Part shown: positions 14,634 to 22,429 of the stretch, piece after piece
How positions within the stretch are numbered: the first letter of the stretch is position 1
How the letters are laid out: each line of letters starts with the position of its first letter
Source of the DNA: a virus
DNA length: 46,154 bases
Direction: 5' to 3' (one strand)
IMG/VR virus record: IMGVR_UViG_3300035703_004055
Span: 1 to 46,154 of that record
Position numbers and translations under genes: made by a program
Notes under the pieces: generated by a model
The model's database searches: none
What the model was told of the DNA's origin: nothing
The model's input: the letters and a program-made list of their open reading frames with translations, nothing else

Positions 14634-15209
14634 ATGAAACAGATAACAGTTATTTCGATACTACAGCCTTGGGCATCGTTAATTGTAATGGGTGCAAAGA
14701 AAATTGAAACTCGGAGTTGGGACACTCAATTTAAGGGAGAGCTATACATACATGCCAGTTTGGGCAAAAGTTATGGACCGGAAAAGTTATCATGCCGGGA
14801 GCTATGCTATAAAGAACCATTCAAACAATTCATCAATGGTGGTTTGTCTTATGATAAACTTCCATTCGGGCAAATTATAGGTAAGGTCAGTTTAATTGAT
14901 ACAATAATGTTTGACCTATATAGAGGCATGATAAATAATGAAATGGAATGTTCCATTGGTGGCAATATCTTCAACTTTTCAGAACAAGAACTTGCATTTG
15001 GCGATTACTCACCAAACCGTTATGGATGGTTGTTATCTCATCCCGAACCAATCGAACCTATTCCTGCAAAAGGGAAACAAGGTTTTTGGAACTTTCAATT
15101 GATAGATAAGCCCGAACCTATCAGGCATATTAAAACACCTGACTGGTGGAATGATTTATATACTGATGGAACGGGAAACTCCTTTTCAGATGCAGATCCC
15201 GGACTTTAA
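14634..15209 (+). CDS. ASCH-domain protein (PUA-like fold)
   Basis: The 191-residue protein has the ASCH opening pattern: ISILQPWASLIVMGAKKIETRSW, with the invariant Gly-Lys-x-x-E-x-R segment. YIHAS, then FGQIIGKVSLID and YGWLLSHPEPI follow as later strands of the beta-barrel. ASCH proteins bind RNA or modified bases, and some hydrolyse N4-acetylcytidine nucleosides. In phages they often accompany nucleotide-modification or RNA-level regulation genes. The C-terminal 35 residues past GFWNFQ are probably a disordered tail. No neighbour clearly points to a substrate. Confidence 0.82.
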   Translation: MKQITVISILQPWASLIVMGAKKIETRSWDTQFKGELYIHASLGKSYGPEKLSCRELCYKEPFKQFINGGLSYDKLPFGQIIGKVSLIDTIMFDLYRGMINNEMECSIGGNIFNFSEQELAFGDYSPNRYGWLLSHPEPIEPIPAKGKQGFWNFQLIDKPEPIRHIKTPDWWNDLYTDGTGNSFSDADPGL

Positions 15210-15240
15210 AAACCTCTCATTTAATTTCAAAATAACTTTT

Positions 15241-15690
15241 ATGAATATTAAAAACTACACCTCTACCATTGAAGCAACCAGATCAATGGCAAGAATCGAA
15301 GAAATGCTTGTTGAAATTGGAGCTACCAACATCAATAAGAATTATGAAAACAAGGTTTGCAAGGGCATCACCTTTTTGTATTATGACATGCAGGTTAAAC
15401 AAACCTTAGCTTTTCAATTAAAAGCCCAGGTTGAGGAAGTTTTTCAAGTGCTTTGGAAAGAAGTGAAGCGTCCGCAGGCTAATACAAAAACAGTGTTATT
15501 AGCACAAGCCAATAGAACAGCTTGGAAGGTGTTATCTGACTGGACAGAAATACAATGCACCATGATTTTATTAGGACAAGCCAAGCCCCTGCAGATGTTT
15601 TTGCCTTTCATATTCGATATGAAAGAAAACGAAACACTCTTTGATAAGGTGGTTAATGGCAAGATGCAGTTTTTACTAGGGAATCCATAA
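15241..15690 (+). CDS. Phage protein of unknown function
   Basis: The frame is open from 15151, but the ATG at 15241 avoids a long overlap with the ASCH gene and follows an A/T-rich leader. The resulting 150-residue protein begins NIKNYTSTIEATRSMARIEE. It has a compact alpha/beta appearance with GITFLYYDMQ, a central helix QLKAQVEEVFQVLWKEV, and ATP- or metal-motif-free helices at the end. I do not recognise the family. Its small size and even composition fit an accessory replication protein. Confidence 0.65.
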   Translation: MNIKNYTSTIEATRSMARIEEMLVEIGATNINKNYENKVCKGITFLYYDMQVKQTLAFQLKAQVEEVFQVLWKEVKRPQANTKTVLLAQANRTAWKVLSDWTEIQCTMILLGQAKPLQMFLPFIFDMKENETLFDKVVNGKMQFLLGNP

Positions 15691-15739
15691 TGGCAACGGC
15701 TTAAAGGTCGGGCCATAATGACTGCCAAATTTATTAACC

Positions 15740-15782
15740 TGTCCGGACATGCGTCCAAACCAATGTAAGACGCAGGGCGGAC
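15740..15782 (+). other. Nested hairpin in intergenic leader
   Basis: In the 107-base gap before the next gene, GTCCG (15741-15745) pairs with CGGAC (15778-15782). Inside it GCGTC (15751-15755) pairs with GACGC (15769-15773). The left arm includes the palindrome TGTCCGGACA (15740-15749). No T-tract follows, so it is not a standard terminator; a leader structure or operator is more likely. Confidence 0.45.
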
Positions 15783-15797
15783 ATAAAAAAGAACTAT

Positions 15798-16001
15798 ATG
15801 CAATTAACGCAAATTAAAAACAAGATGTACGAATGGACGGATTTTTATGGCGGTGATATTCCAGACCAAGAAGCAATACGTCAAGCAAAAACTAAAGATG
15901 AATTAGCCCAGGTTCTAAGCAAGCATAAGAGACATTTAGAGGATATGCTTTCTGATGCTATTAGTCACTTAGATAGTTTTAAAAACGAACTTGGTCTTTA
16001 G
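15798..16001 (+). CDS. Small phage protein of unknown function
   Basis: The 67-residue protein is helical and charged (QLTQIKNKMYEWTDFYGG; DELAQVLSKHKRHLEDMLSD). A long C-terminal helix could support dimerisation. It is preceded by a structured leader and followed by a 70-base gap that contains no recognisable signal. No family is recognised. Confidence 0.6.
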   Translation: MQLTQIKNKMYEWTDFYGGDIPDQEAIRQAKTKDELAQVLSKHKRHLEDMLSDAISHLDSFKNELGL

Positions 16002-16071
16002 TGTCCGGTTGATTGGGATATGTAATTGCGATTTTAATAAATCAAACAATAAAATTTAAATACCAAACATC

Positions 16072-16443
16072 ATGAGTAGAGTATTTTACGTTGACGAGGT
16101 TCGAGATTTGATACGTCAATATGATAAAGAGGAGATTAGCCTGAGCAGATTTGTAGAGATTCTAAATGAAAAAGCTACCGGCTTATCTGCTATAGAGTTA
16201 TACAAAATAGAAGCAAAAAAAAACAGTAATTCGTCAGCCGCCCTACTTTCTAAGTCAGAAGCTATTCAAGCATTGTCGGAAGGGAAAAAAGTAACCCATA
16301 GGTGTTTTACTGATGACGAATTTGTTTATCAGGAAGGTGATTGGTATTATGATGAAAATGGGTACAGAAGCAAGCCTGAACTTTTTTGGTGGGATAGAAA
16401 ATCACCTGTTTTTGAAACCGGGTGGTCGCTGTATGGCGGCTAA
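16072..16443 (+). CDS. Phage protein of unknown function
   Basis: The 123-residue protein has a helical N-terminal half (EVRDLIRQYDKEEISLSRFVEIL). The C-terminal half carries the pattern SKSEAIQALSEGKKVTHRCF, then DEFVYQEGDWYY and FWWDRK, which recurs in many small phage proteins that probably share one fold. Its role is unknown. It is separated from both neighbours by short gaps and is in the rightward replication operon. Confidence 0.65.
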   Translation: MSRVFYVDEVRDLIRQYDKEEISLSRFVEILNEKATGLSAIELYKIEAKKNSNSSAALLSKSEAIQALSEGKKVTHRCFTDDEFVYQEGDWYYDENGYRSKPELFWWDRKSPVFETGWSLYGG

Positions 16444-16489
16444 CATATATAAAACACCTCCACCAATCGAACTATTAAATATCTAAACC

Positions 16490-17071
16490 ATGCAATTCAA
16501 TTACGCAAAACGACTAGCTGACAGAACCATTGAAATTCTTACACCAACCTGTGAGATCATTCATTGTGCCGGTAGTGTAAGAAGATTGCAGCCGGAAGTA
16601 AAAGACATTGAAATTGTATGCCTGCCCAAAAAAGAATTCGTTCAAACCGGACTATTTGGAGAAGGAGAATGGGTAAGAACCAAAGCTTTCAAAACTGCTA
16701 TTGATACAATCACAGACTTTGTTGTAAAAGGAGAGTACACCGGTAGGTATATGCAAATTGCTTTGAAAGGATGTGATGGTTTTAAAATGGACTTATTCAT
16801 GCCCCAAGAACATGACTACTACCGACAGCTGGCCATCAGAACCGGATCGGCTGAATTCTCCAAACAATTTATTGCCGATATTTGGGTTAAGAATGGTTGG
16901 GTGGGCACAAAAGACGGACTTCGAAAAGTGTATGAATGCGAAAAAAGCGGCGATAAATCATGGATTTGTGTGGTAAAGAATCCACAGCTGCCACCCAAAT
17001 GGGAAAGCGAAGAAGCATTCTTTAATTGGCTAGGCGTTGCCTATGTTGCACCGGAATTAAGAAATATGTAA
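16490..17071 (+). CDS. PolX-type nucleotidyltransferase, stand-alone
   Basis: The 193-residue protein has the DNA polymerase beta palm signature: CAGSVRRLQPEVKDIEIV (the Gly-Ser nucleotide-binding turn, then Asp and Glu for metal binding) and later FKMDLFM (third carboxylate). The N-terminal helical DNA-binding domain and fingers of full-length PolX are missing. The C-terminal residues 120-190 resemble the thumb (TGSAEFSKQF; GLRKVY). The usual DxD is D-x-E (DIE). It may perform gap filling or nucleotidylation, perhaps in repair or recombination. The activity is not certain because the second metal ligand is Glu. Confidence 0.75.
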   Translation: MQFNYAKRLADRTIEILTPTCEIIHCAGSVRRLQPEVKDIEIVCLPKKEFVQTGLFGEGEWVRTKAFKTAIDTITDFVVKGEYTGRYMQIALKGCDGFKMDLFMPQEHDYYRQLAIRTGSAEFSKQFIADIWVKNGWVGTKDGLRKVYECEKSGDKSWICVVKNPQLPPKWESEEAFFNWLGVAYVAPELRNM

Positions 17072-17080
17072 TTTTATACT

Positions 17081-17194
17081 ATGCAATTACTTTATGCAGA
17101 TTCAGGTTTTTTATACTACGCCATCGGCGCCTGCATCTTATTTGGTATCATGGCCTATAATGCAAGAAATAACGGCAAGCAGATTAAGCCATGA
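17081..17194 (+). CDS. Small membrane peptide, 37 residues
   Basis: The frame begins 9 bases after the PolX stop and encodes a short soluble start (QLLYADSG), one hydrophobic helix (FLYYAIGACILFGIMAY) and a basic end (NARNNGKQIKP). A longer frame in another phase (17094-17360) overlaps the next promoter and gene and has a composition like a shadow. This 37-codon frame is preferred but not proven. Confidence 0.45.
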   Translation: MQLLYADSGFLYYAIGACILFGIMAYNARNNGKQIKP

Positions 17195-17247
17195 TACAAT
17201 AGATTTCTTCTATTTGTTAAAATTCTATATCCTTCCTCATTTTAACG

Positions 17248-17276
17248 TTTACACGTTTGCCCCACTTTTATTTTTG
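17248..17276 (+). promoter_or_regulatory. Promoter for the ParB/cupin/PAPS-reductase cassette
   Basis: TATTTTTG at 17269-17276 is an exact -7 box of Bacteroidota type. TTTA at 17248-17251 lies 17 bp upstream and matches three of four -33 bases. The preceding sequence CGTTTACACGTTTG has a direct repeat of CGTTT. The next gene starts 21 bases after the -7 box. The gap 17195-17296 contains nothing else. Confidence 0.5.
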
Positions 17277-17296
17277 ATGGTACTAGACTTTCTTTT

Positions 17297-17911
17297 ATGC
17301 CTGTACCAAAATCAATCCCTCTTTCATCGATTTCACCCAATGATAAAAACCCGAGGTTGATTGGTGATAAAGAATTTGAAAGTCTTAAAGCTTCCATCAA
17401 AAGAGATCCTGAAATACTATTTGTCAATCCTATTGTGCTGCACTCTAAAAACAATTACACCATCCTTGCCGGTGAAAAACGTTTTTATGCCCTCAAAGCT
17501 TTGGATTACAAAGAAATTCCACTGAATTGGTTGTTGTTCGGCGATGCACTCACTGAAACCCAGCGTCAAAAATTCATTTTGTTAGACAACCTTCATTCCG
17601 GCATTTGGGATATAACTAAACTCAAAGATGATTGGGCTGTACAAATTAAAGAATGGGATATAGAAATACCGGAATTTGAATTGACCGAACAACCTAACGA
17701 ATTACTAGATGCTACTGGCGACATTCCTGAAGAGCCAAAATCAATTCCATCAGCTACTCATAACGATTATAGTGTTTTTGAATTAGTGATGCTGCATGAG
17801 AACAAACTTAAACTATTACAGCTGCTAAATACCATCAAGACAAAACACCAATTTGAAAAACTAGAAGCTGCATTGATGTATTTGGTTGAGCTAAACCCTA
17901 TAAACGCTTAA
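17297..17911 (+). CDS. ParB N-terminal-domain protein (first cassette gene)
   Basis: Residues 5-95 are a ParB/Srx-type domain with IPLSSISPNDKNPRLI at the start and AGEKRFYALKAL as the equivalent of the GERRxxA box. The usual ENxQRxx box is replaced by LLDNLHSGIWD. The C-terminal half is charged with PEEPKSIPSA as a linker and a helical end. There is no ParA and no obvious HTH. It begins a four-gene cassette with its own promoter; the next gene starts 3 bases on. ParB-fold proteins next to PAPS-reductase-like proteins are a known pairing with unknown chemistry. Confidence 0.75.
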   Translation: MPVPKSIPLSSISPNDKNPRLIGDKEFESLKASIKRDPEILFVNPIVLHSKNNYTILAGEKRFYALKALDYKEIPLNWLLFGDALTETQRQKFILLDNLHSGIWDITKLKDDWAVQIKEWDIEIPEFELTEQPNELLDATGDIPEEPKSIPSATHNDYSVFELVMLHENKLKLLQLLNTIKTKHQFEKLEAALMYLVELNPINA

Positions 17912-17914
17912 TAT

Positions 17915-18661
17915 ATGAAACACACTTTTTCAGCTTTTGAATGGCAAAACGGTCTATTGTATGATTACAGTAATTATCAATTCCCTACTAAGCTTCATGC
18001 TTTGGTTGGATCCAATATTTTCTTATTTGAAGAAGGAAGCTCTTACTTCATTTTTCAATATGAAAGCTTTTCATTTATCAATGGCCACTTTCCTTTACCT
18101 AAAGATTATTTTGCTGTTACTACTGCTGCAGACAGGTTTATTCAAGGTGAAAAAAACACCAAAACTTTAATTATCGAACGTATAGGATATGAAGCCATGT
18201 TTAATATTGGCGGACCAATTGAAGCCCAAGGAAGATTAAAATACATTGATGGCTGTACAGATTCTTTATTGATTCCTCCCGTTAAGTTTGGCGACCCTTG
18301 CTTGAATCATTTGCATTTCCCTACCCACATTGACCAGACCATGCATACTCATCCATCTATCAGAGTTGGTTTAGTAGTAAAAGGTAATGGCGACTGTGTA
18401 ACGCCTTTCGGCAATATTCCGCTATTCCCTGGGCAGATATTTATCATTCATCCTGAAACCGGGCAAAAGTCATTTGGAAAGGATGGCGAACTCTACCTAC
18501 ATGGTTCACATTGCTTTAGAACTTTGGAACAAACGATGGATGTAATCGCTTACCACCCCGATAGTGACTTTGGTCCAAAAGATGAAGAGCATCCCATGAT
18601 TAACCGAACGATTGTTGATGGCGTTTCGGCTAAGCATATAAAAGAAATTCAAACGGCATAG
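17915..18661 (+). CDS. Cupin-like protein (second cassette gene)
   Basis: The 248-residue protein has a C-terminal beta-barrel pattern: HFPTHIDQTMHTHPSIRVGL gives a His-rich metal-site motif, then VVKGNGDCVTP and LFPGQIFIIHPETGQKSF. A later His pair (HGSHC) may complete the metal site. The N-terminal 120 residues are beta-rich and unassigned. Cupins include dioxygenases, isomerases and metabolite-binding regulators; the substrate cannot be told. It is packed between the ParB-fold and PAPS-reductase-like genes with gaps of 3 and 1 bases, which argues for one pathway or complex. Confidence 0.65.
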   Translation: MKHTFSAFEWQNGLLYDYSNYQFPTKLHALVGSNIFLFEEGSSYFIFQYESFSFINGHFPLPKDYFAVTTAADRFIQGEKNTKTLIIERIGYEAMFNIGGPIEAQGRLKYIDGCTDSLLIPPVKFGDPCLNHLHFPTHIDQTMHTHPSIRVGLVVKGNGDCVTPFGNIPLFPGQIFIIHPETGQKSFGKDGELYLHGSHCFRTLEQTMDVIAYHPDSDFGPKDEEHPMINRTIVDGVSAKHIKEIQTA

Positions 18662-18662
18662 T

Positions 18663-19835
18663 ATGGCTATGAAAATCAGAAAAAAGGGCTATCTCAATAA
18701 CAATGTTTACGAGGAAGCCCTTTCTCGTATAAAGTACTGTTTCCTTAATTATGATAAAATTGTAGTCTCTTTCTCCGGTGGCAAAGACAGTACAGCTGTA
18801 CTGAATTTGACCATTGAAGTGGCAAGAGAACTTGGTCGCTTACCAGTACATGCCATTTTTGTAGATGAAGAAGCTATTCATCCTACCACTATCGAATATG
18901 TAGAAAGAGTAAAGCAAAGCCCGGATGTTATTTTGGATTGGTATTGCTTACCCGTCAAACACCGCAATGCTTGTAGTAATGAACAACCTTATTGGTATTG
19001 TTGGCACCCGGAAGAATCTGATCTATGGGTGAGAGAACTTCCCCCAGCTGCAATAACCTATCACTCATCTTTTGTTTTTGGTCAATCTTTTCAGGACTGG
19101 ATGCCAACCATGTACGGTCCGGAATATGGAAAAGTGTGTTACCTCACCGGTATTCGTACTCAGGAAAGCCTTCGCCGATTCAGGATTATTGCCACCAAAA
19201 AAAACGATGCTTTCCTAACCACATCTGCAGAACACAAAAACGCTTACCGGGCTTTCCCTATTTATGACTGGAGCTCGGAAGATGTTTGGAAACTCGTCCA
19301 AATCAAAAATTACGATTACAACAAAACTTACGACATCTTCAACCAAACCCAATTGCACGGAAAACTTTTACACCAAAGAGTATGTCCGCCATTTGGTGAG
19401 GAACCATTACGGGGTCTTTGGGTTTATGCAGAATGCTTTCCTGAATTATGGCATAAAATGTTACATCGTGTAAAAGGAGTTGCAACTGCATGGCGCTATG
19501 CAAACACCGAGCTTTTTAGTAACTGGCACAAACCTGATCATAAAACATGGAAAGAATATTTTCATATTCTACTTAGTAATTACGACCCGGAATATCAAAA
19601 CCTTATTAAAGAAAACATTAACCGACTTATTCGTCAACATCAATCAAAAACAAATTCCCCAATTCCTGATGAAGATCCCAACCCTATTAGCGGAGCTTCA
19701 TGGAAATTCTTTGCCAAAATTGCTCAAAAAGGAGACTTTAAAGGAAGACAATCTCAAAACATGGTTGGTGAAGGTGTTAAACAATTGGCAAAACTTAAAA
19801 TAACACTAGAAGAAGCTAAAGCTATTTACGGCTAA
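18663..19835 (+). CDS. PAPS-reductase-family protein, IbrA-like (PP-loop)
   Basis: The PP-loop SFSGGKDSTAV (near 35-45) is the ATP-pyrophosphatase signature shared by PAPS reductases, DndC and IbrA. VHAIFVDEEA and YLTGIRTQESLRRF match the IbrA/DUF3440-type pattern, and YDWSSEDVWK is the family's second conserved segment. Two CxxC-like groups are not seen; Cys positions such as YWYCWHP and HQRVCPPFGEEP could still bind metal. IbrA works with the ParB-fold IbrB in E. coli to activate prophage-borne genes. Here the partner is the gene at 19864. The chemistry is not established. Confidence 0.85.
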   Translation: MAMKIRKKGYLNNNVYEEALSRIKYCFLNYDKIVVSFSGGKDSTAVLNLTIEVARELGRLPVHAIFVDEEAIHPTTIEYVERVKQSPDVILDWYCLPVKHRNACSNEQPYWYCWHPEESDLWVRELPPAAITYHSSFVFGQSFQDWMPTMYGPEYGKVCYLTGIRTQESLRRFRIIATKKNDAFLTTSAEHKNAYRAFPIYDWSSEDVWKLVQIKNYDYNKTYDIFNQTQLHGKLLHQRVCPPFGEEPLRGLWVYAECFPELWHKMLHRVKGVATAWRYANTELFSNWHKPDHKTWKEYFHILLSNYDPEYQNLIKENINRLIRQHQSKTNSPIPDEDPNPISGASWKFFAKIAQKGDFKGRQSQNMVGEGVKQLAKLKITLEEAKAIYG

Positions 19836-19863
19836 GTTCAAATAACATATCAAACTTTCTATT

Positions 19864-20454
19864 ATGAAAACGCAATCAAAACTTTCACAGGCCATTCCTA
19901 AAAATATCGAACAATTAATACTGGCACAGCCAATCAATAACATTCATTGGGTACACAGAGACGAACTCAACCCAAACTTGTATAACCCTAACCAAATGGC
20001 ACCGCCTGAAATGAAACTATTGATTGAATCCATTATCAATGATGGATGGCTATTCCCAATTTGTGTTTTACCAAAAGACGTACATATAGAGAACTTGACG
20101 GAAAACGAAAACCTCGATAAATACACCATCATTGATGGTTTCCATCGATATAAAACCTCCGGCAACCCACAGGTTTACAAAATCACCGAAGGATATGTCC
20201 CAATTGTTTTCCCTAAAGGAACTGATCACATTGCTACAACAGTACGAATGAACCGAGTAAAAGGAACCCATACCGTTCTAGGCATGGCTGATATCGTAGA
20301 AATGTTAATCAAAGACGGCAAGAGCATCGACTATATTATGCAACAATTTGGCATGGAATCAGAAGAAATTTACAGACTTGCCAGCCGAAAAGGTATTCCA
20401 AAAACAGAACTTATAACCGATGCCATGTGGTCAACTGCGTGGACTCCTGCCTAA
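19864..20454 (+). CDS. IbrB-like ParB-fold protein (fourth cassette gene)
   Basis: The 196-residue protein has the IbrB/ParB pattern: VHRDELNPNLYNPNQMAPPE, ESIINDGWLFPICV, IDGFHRYKTS (in place of GERRxxA), VRMNRVKGTHTVLGMADIVEML and MQQFGMESEEIYRLASRKGI, the last an HTH-like helix pair. The IbrA-like gene lies 28 bases upstream, so the canonical pair is preserved. The first ParB-fold gene of the cassette belongs to a different subgroup. The likely role is regulation or substrate recognition for the PP-loop enzyme. No terminator follows before the next promoter. Confidence 0.8.
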   Translation: MKTQSKLSQAIPKNIEQLILAQPINNIHWVHRDELNPNLYNPNQMAPPEMKLLIESIINDGWLFPICVLPKDVHIENLTENENLDKYTIIDGFHRYKTSGNPQVYKITEGYVPIVFPKGTDHIATTVRMNRVKGTHTVLGMADIVEMLIKDGKSIDYIMQQFGMESEEIYRLASRKGIPKTELITDAMWSTAWTPA

Positions 20455-20461
20455 TTATTAA

Positions 20462-20507
20462 TCATAATTTGATAAAACAATCTATTTTTGTCATAATTCG
20501 ACAAAAA
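20462..20507 (+). promoter_or_regulatory. Late promoter with flanking direct repeats, before the small terminase
   Basis: TATTTTTG at 20483-20490 is an exact -7 box, 29 bases before the start of the terminase small subunit gene. The block TTTGATAAAACAATCTATTTTTG (20468-20490) recurs upstream of the capsid gene with 21 of 23 bases identical. Two 16-base direct repeats flank the -7 box: TCATAATTTGATAAAA (20462-20477) and TCATAATTCGACAAAA (20491-20506). No -33 TTTG at standard spacing is seen, as expected for an activator-dependent promoter. Confidence 0.6.
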
Positions 20508-20518
20508 AACGACAACTT

Positions 20519-20872
20519 ATGCCGGGAGGTTTTAAGAAATTGACAGGAGAAGATGGAAAAAAATTCTCTGCCGAGTACCAGCCAAAAAACAGAAGGAAAA
20601 GTTCAAAGTTCCTGACTGACCTACTCATTAAAAGTCTTGATGGTAAAAAGGAAATCATCATGACCGGGACTGATGTAGAAACAGGACAAAAGCGAAAGTT
20701 CAAAGTATTTAATCCCACCAAGGACATCATTGTGATGGCATTACTACAAAAAGCTGCAAAAGGAGACATCAGCGCCATTCGAGAAATATTAGACAGGGTA
20801 GAAGGTAAGCCTGTTTTTACAGCTGAAGTAAACCTTCCGGGAGTGCAACATATTGGCTTCTCTGGGGAATAG
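20519..20872 (+). CDS. Terminase small subunit-like protein, DUF5681-type
   Basis: The 117-residue basic protein begins PGGFKKLTGEDGKKFSAEY and carries AKGDISAIREILDRVEGKP near the end, the typical ending helix of DUF5681-like small-terminase proteins. These bind the packaging start site and hand DNA to the large subunit. It lies directly before the large terminase gene, 69 bases away, and directly after the late promoter. No clear HTH can be picked out by eye. Confidence 0.72.
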   Translation: MPGGFKKLTGEDGKKFSAEYQPKNRRKSSKFLTDLLIKSLDGKKEIIMTGTDVETGQKRKFKVFNPTKDIIVMALLQKAAKGDISAIREILDRVEGKPVFTAEVNLPGVQHIGFSGE

Positions 20873-20941
20873 TTTTTATGTAGTGGTAAATAATCATTTA
20901 TTTTACAGTAGCATTAATAATAATTCGCTGAAAATGGCACT

Positions 20942-22414
20942 ATGGCGGACAGCATTGTTTACAATACCAAACTGTTTAATCCGCTCTTTTGGCATCTTCT
21001 GCCATTATTATCAGATTCCAAAATAAGGTATATCTATATCGAAGGAGGTAGTTCAGCTTCAAAGACGTATAGCATAGCTCAAGCAATTTTGGATTATACC
21101 ATGGTTAATCATATTAATACGATGGTATTTAGATCTGTGGGGGCTCACATAAAAGACTCGATTTATGAATCTTTTAAAAATGCAGCTACCGGAATGCAAT
21201 TGGAAAGATATCTGCAGTTCCTTGACTTTAGAATTAAGTACCAGTACGGCGATTGCAGATTGAGATTCCGAGGCTTAGACGATGAGGAAGGCATTAAAGG
21301 TATCGAAGGCTTTGACATAGTGTACAACAATGAGTGGAATCAGTTTTTCAAACGTCAATGGGACCAGCAACGGAAACGATTGAGAGGAAAACCCAATCAA
21401 AAGTTTATTTGTGACTGGAATCCGGTGAACTCACAGCTTTGGTTATACAAAGAATGGATTGACCTAGACACTTGGATTGATTTACCACTAGATGTGAAAG
21501 ATGCACCAACAAAATATAGCTCTTTGAACGCTGATTATGCCTTTAAAAGAATTAATAAAGCCGGCGATAGCGTTTGGATTAAGGTAACGCACCGAGATAA
21601 CTTTTGGGTAGTTGGCCATCCATCGGGTAAAGGAGGCTTTTATGATGAACACGTGTTAGCAGAGTTTGAAAGAGACAGAATCCTCAACCCCAACGATTAT
21701 AGGGTTTATGCCAATGGTGAGCGGGGTATCATGAAAAATGGTTCAGAGGTCTTCAAGCAATTTAAGGACTTGATACATGTTAGACCAGTAAAACCCATTT
21801 CAGGCGCCATTCATCTTTCCTTAGATGAAAACGTAAATCCTTATGTAACGGTTGGTGTTTGGCAAATACAGAATGCGAAGCAGTTGACCCAAGTACATGA
21901 ATTGCCATGTAAGACACCGGAAAACAATGCACCTAAAGCTGCTAAGAAAACAGCACAATGGCTCCGGTCCATCAATCATGAAGATTTGATTTTTGTTTAT
22001 GGCGACCCTTCCGCTTCCAGAAGAAGTACAGTTGACCCTAATTCGGCTTCTTTCTATGACAAGTTTATTGAAGTATTAACGATGGAAGGCTTTAAGGTGA
22101 TTAACAGAGTGGCGAAAAGTGCACCTGAAACCGGACTGGCTTATGCTTTCATCAATGATATCTATGAGCATCAATTGTATGGTTGGAGTATTGTTATTGG
22201 TGATAACTGTGTAGAATCAATTAACGACTATTCCATTGTTCAAGAAGACAAAGAAGGAAAGATGTTGAAGCCAAAAATAAAAGACAAGCTAACCGGTATC
22301 ACCTACGAACCACACGGTCATTTCAGCGATCAGAAAAAATATTTTATATGCCGCATATTGAATGCAGAGTTCACTCAATACAAGGCTAAACGAAAAAAAA
22401 TCTTTGGATATTAA
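20942..22414 (+). CDS. terL: Terminase large subunit
   Basis: The 490-residue packaging motor has an N-terminal ATPase. Walker A is EGGSSASKTYS (GGSSASKT at 35-42, with Ser40 where Gly is normal). The Walker B region is FDIVYNNEWN (124-133), with E131 the likely catalytic Glu. The C-terminal RNase H-like nuclease carries LSLDENVNPYVTVGVW (Asp for metal) and FVYGDPSASR. It cuts concatemers and drives DNA into the prohead. The small subunit and portal flank it. The gap upstream (20873-20941) is A/T-rich and contains an imperfect GTAAATAA/TTTATTTTAC hairpin. Confidence 0.93.
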   Translation: MADSIVYNTKLFNPLFWHLLPLLSDSKIRYIYIEGGSSASKTYSIAQAILDYTMVNHINTMVFRSVGAHIKDSIYESFKNAATGMQLERYLQFLDFRIKYQYGDCRLRFRGLDDEEGIKGIEGFDIVYNNEWNQFFKRQWDQQRKRLRGKPNQKFICDWNPVNSQLWLYKEWIDLDTWIDLPLDVKDAPTKYSSLNADYAFKRINKAGDSVWIKVTHRDNFWVVGHPSGKGGFYDEHVLAEFERDRILNPNDYRVYANGERGIMKNGSEVFKQFKDLIHVRPVKPISGAIHLSLDENVNPYVTVGVWQIQNAKQLTQVHELPCKTPENNAPKAAKKTAQWLRSINHEDLIFVYGDPSASRRSTVDPNSASFYDKFIEVLTMEGFKVINRVAKSAPETGLAYAFINDIYEHQLYGWSIVIGDNCVESINDYSIVQEDKEGKMLKPKIKDKLTGITYEPHGHFSDQKKYFICRILNAEFTQYKAKRKKIFGY

Positions 22415-22429
22415 AAACCCACAATAATC

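Noticed and set aside
17094-17360. An 88-codon rightward frame with two hydrophobic stretches
   Set aside because: It overlaps the promoter at 17248-17276 and the start of the 17297 gene, and has low-complexity Phe/Leu content. The 37-codon frame at 17081 fits better with the spacing.
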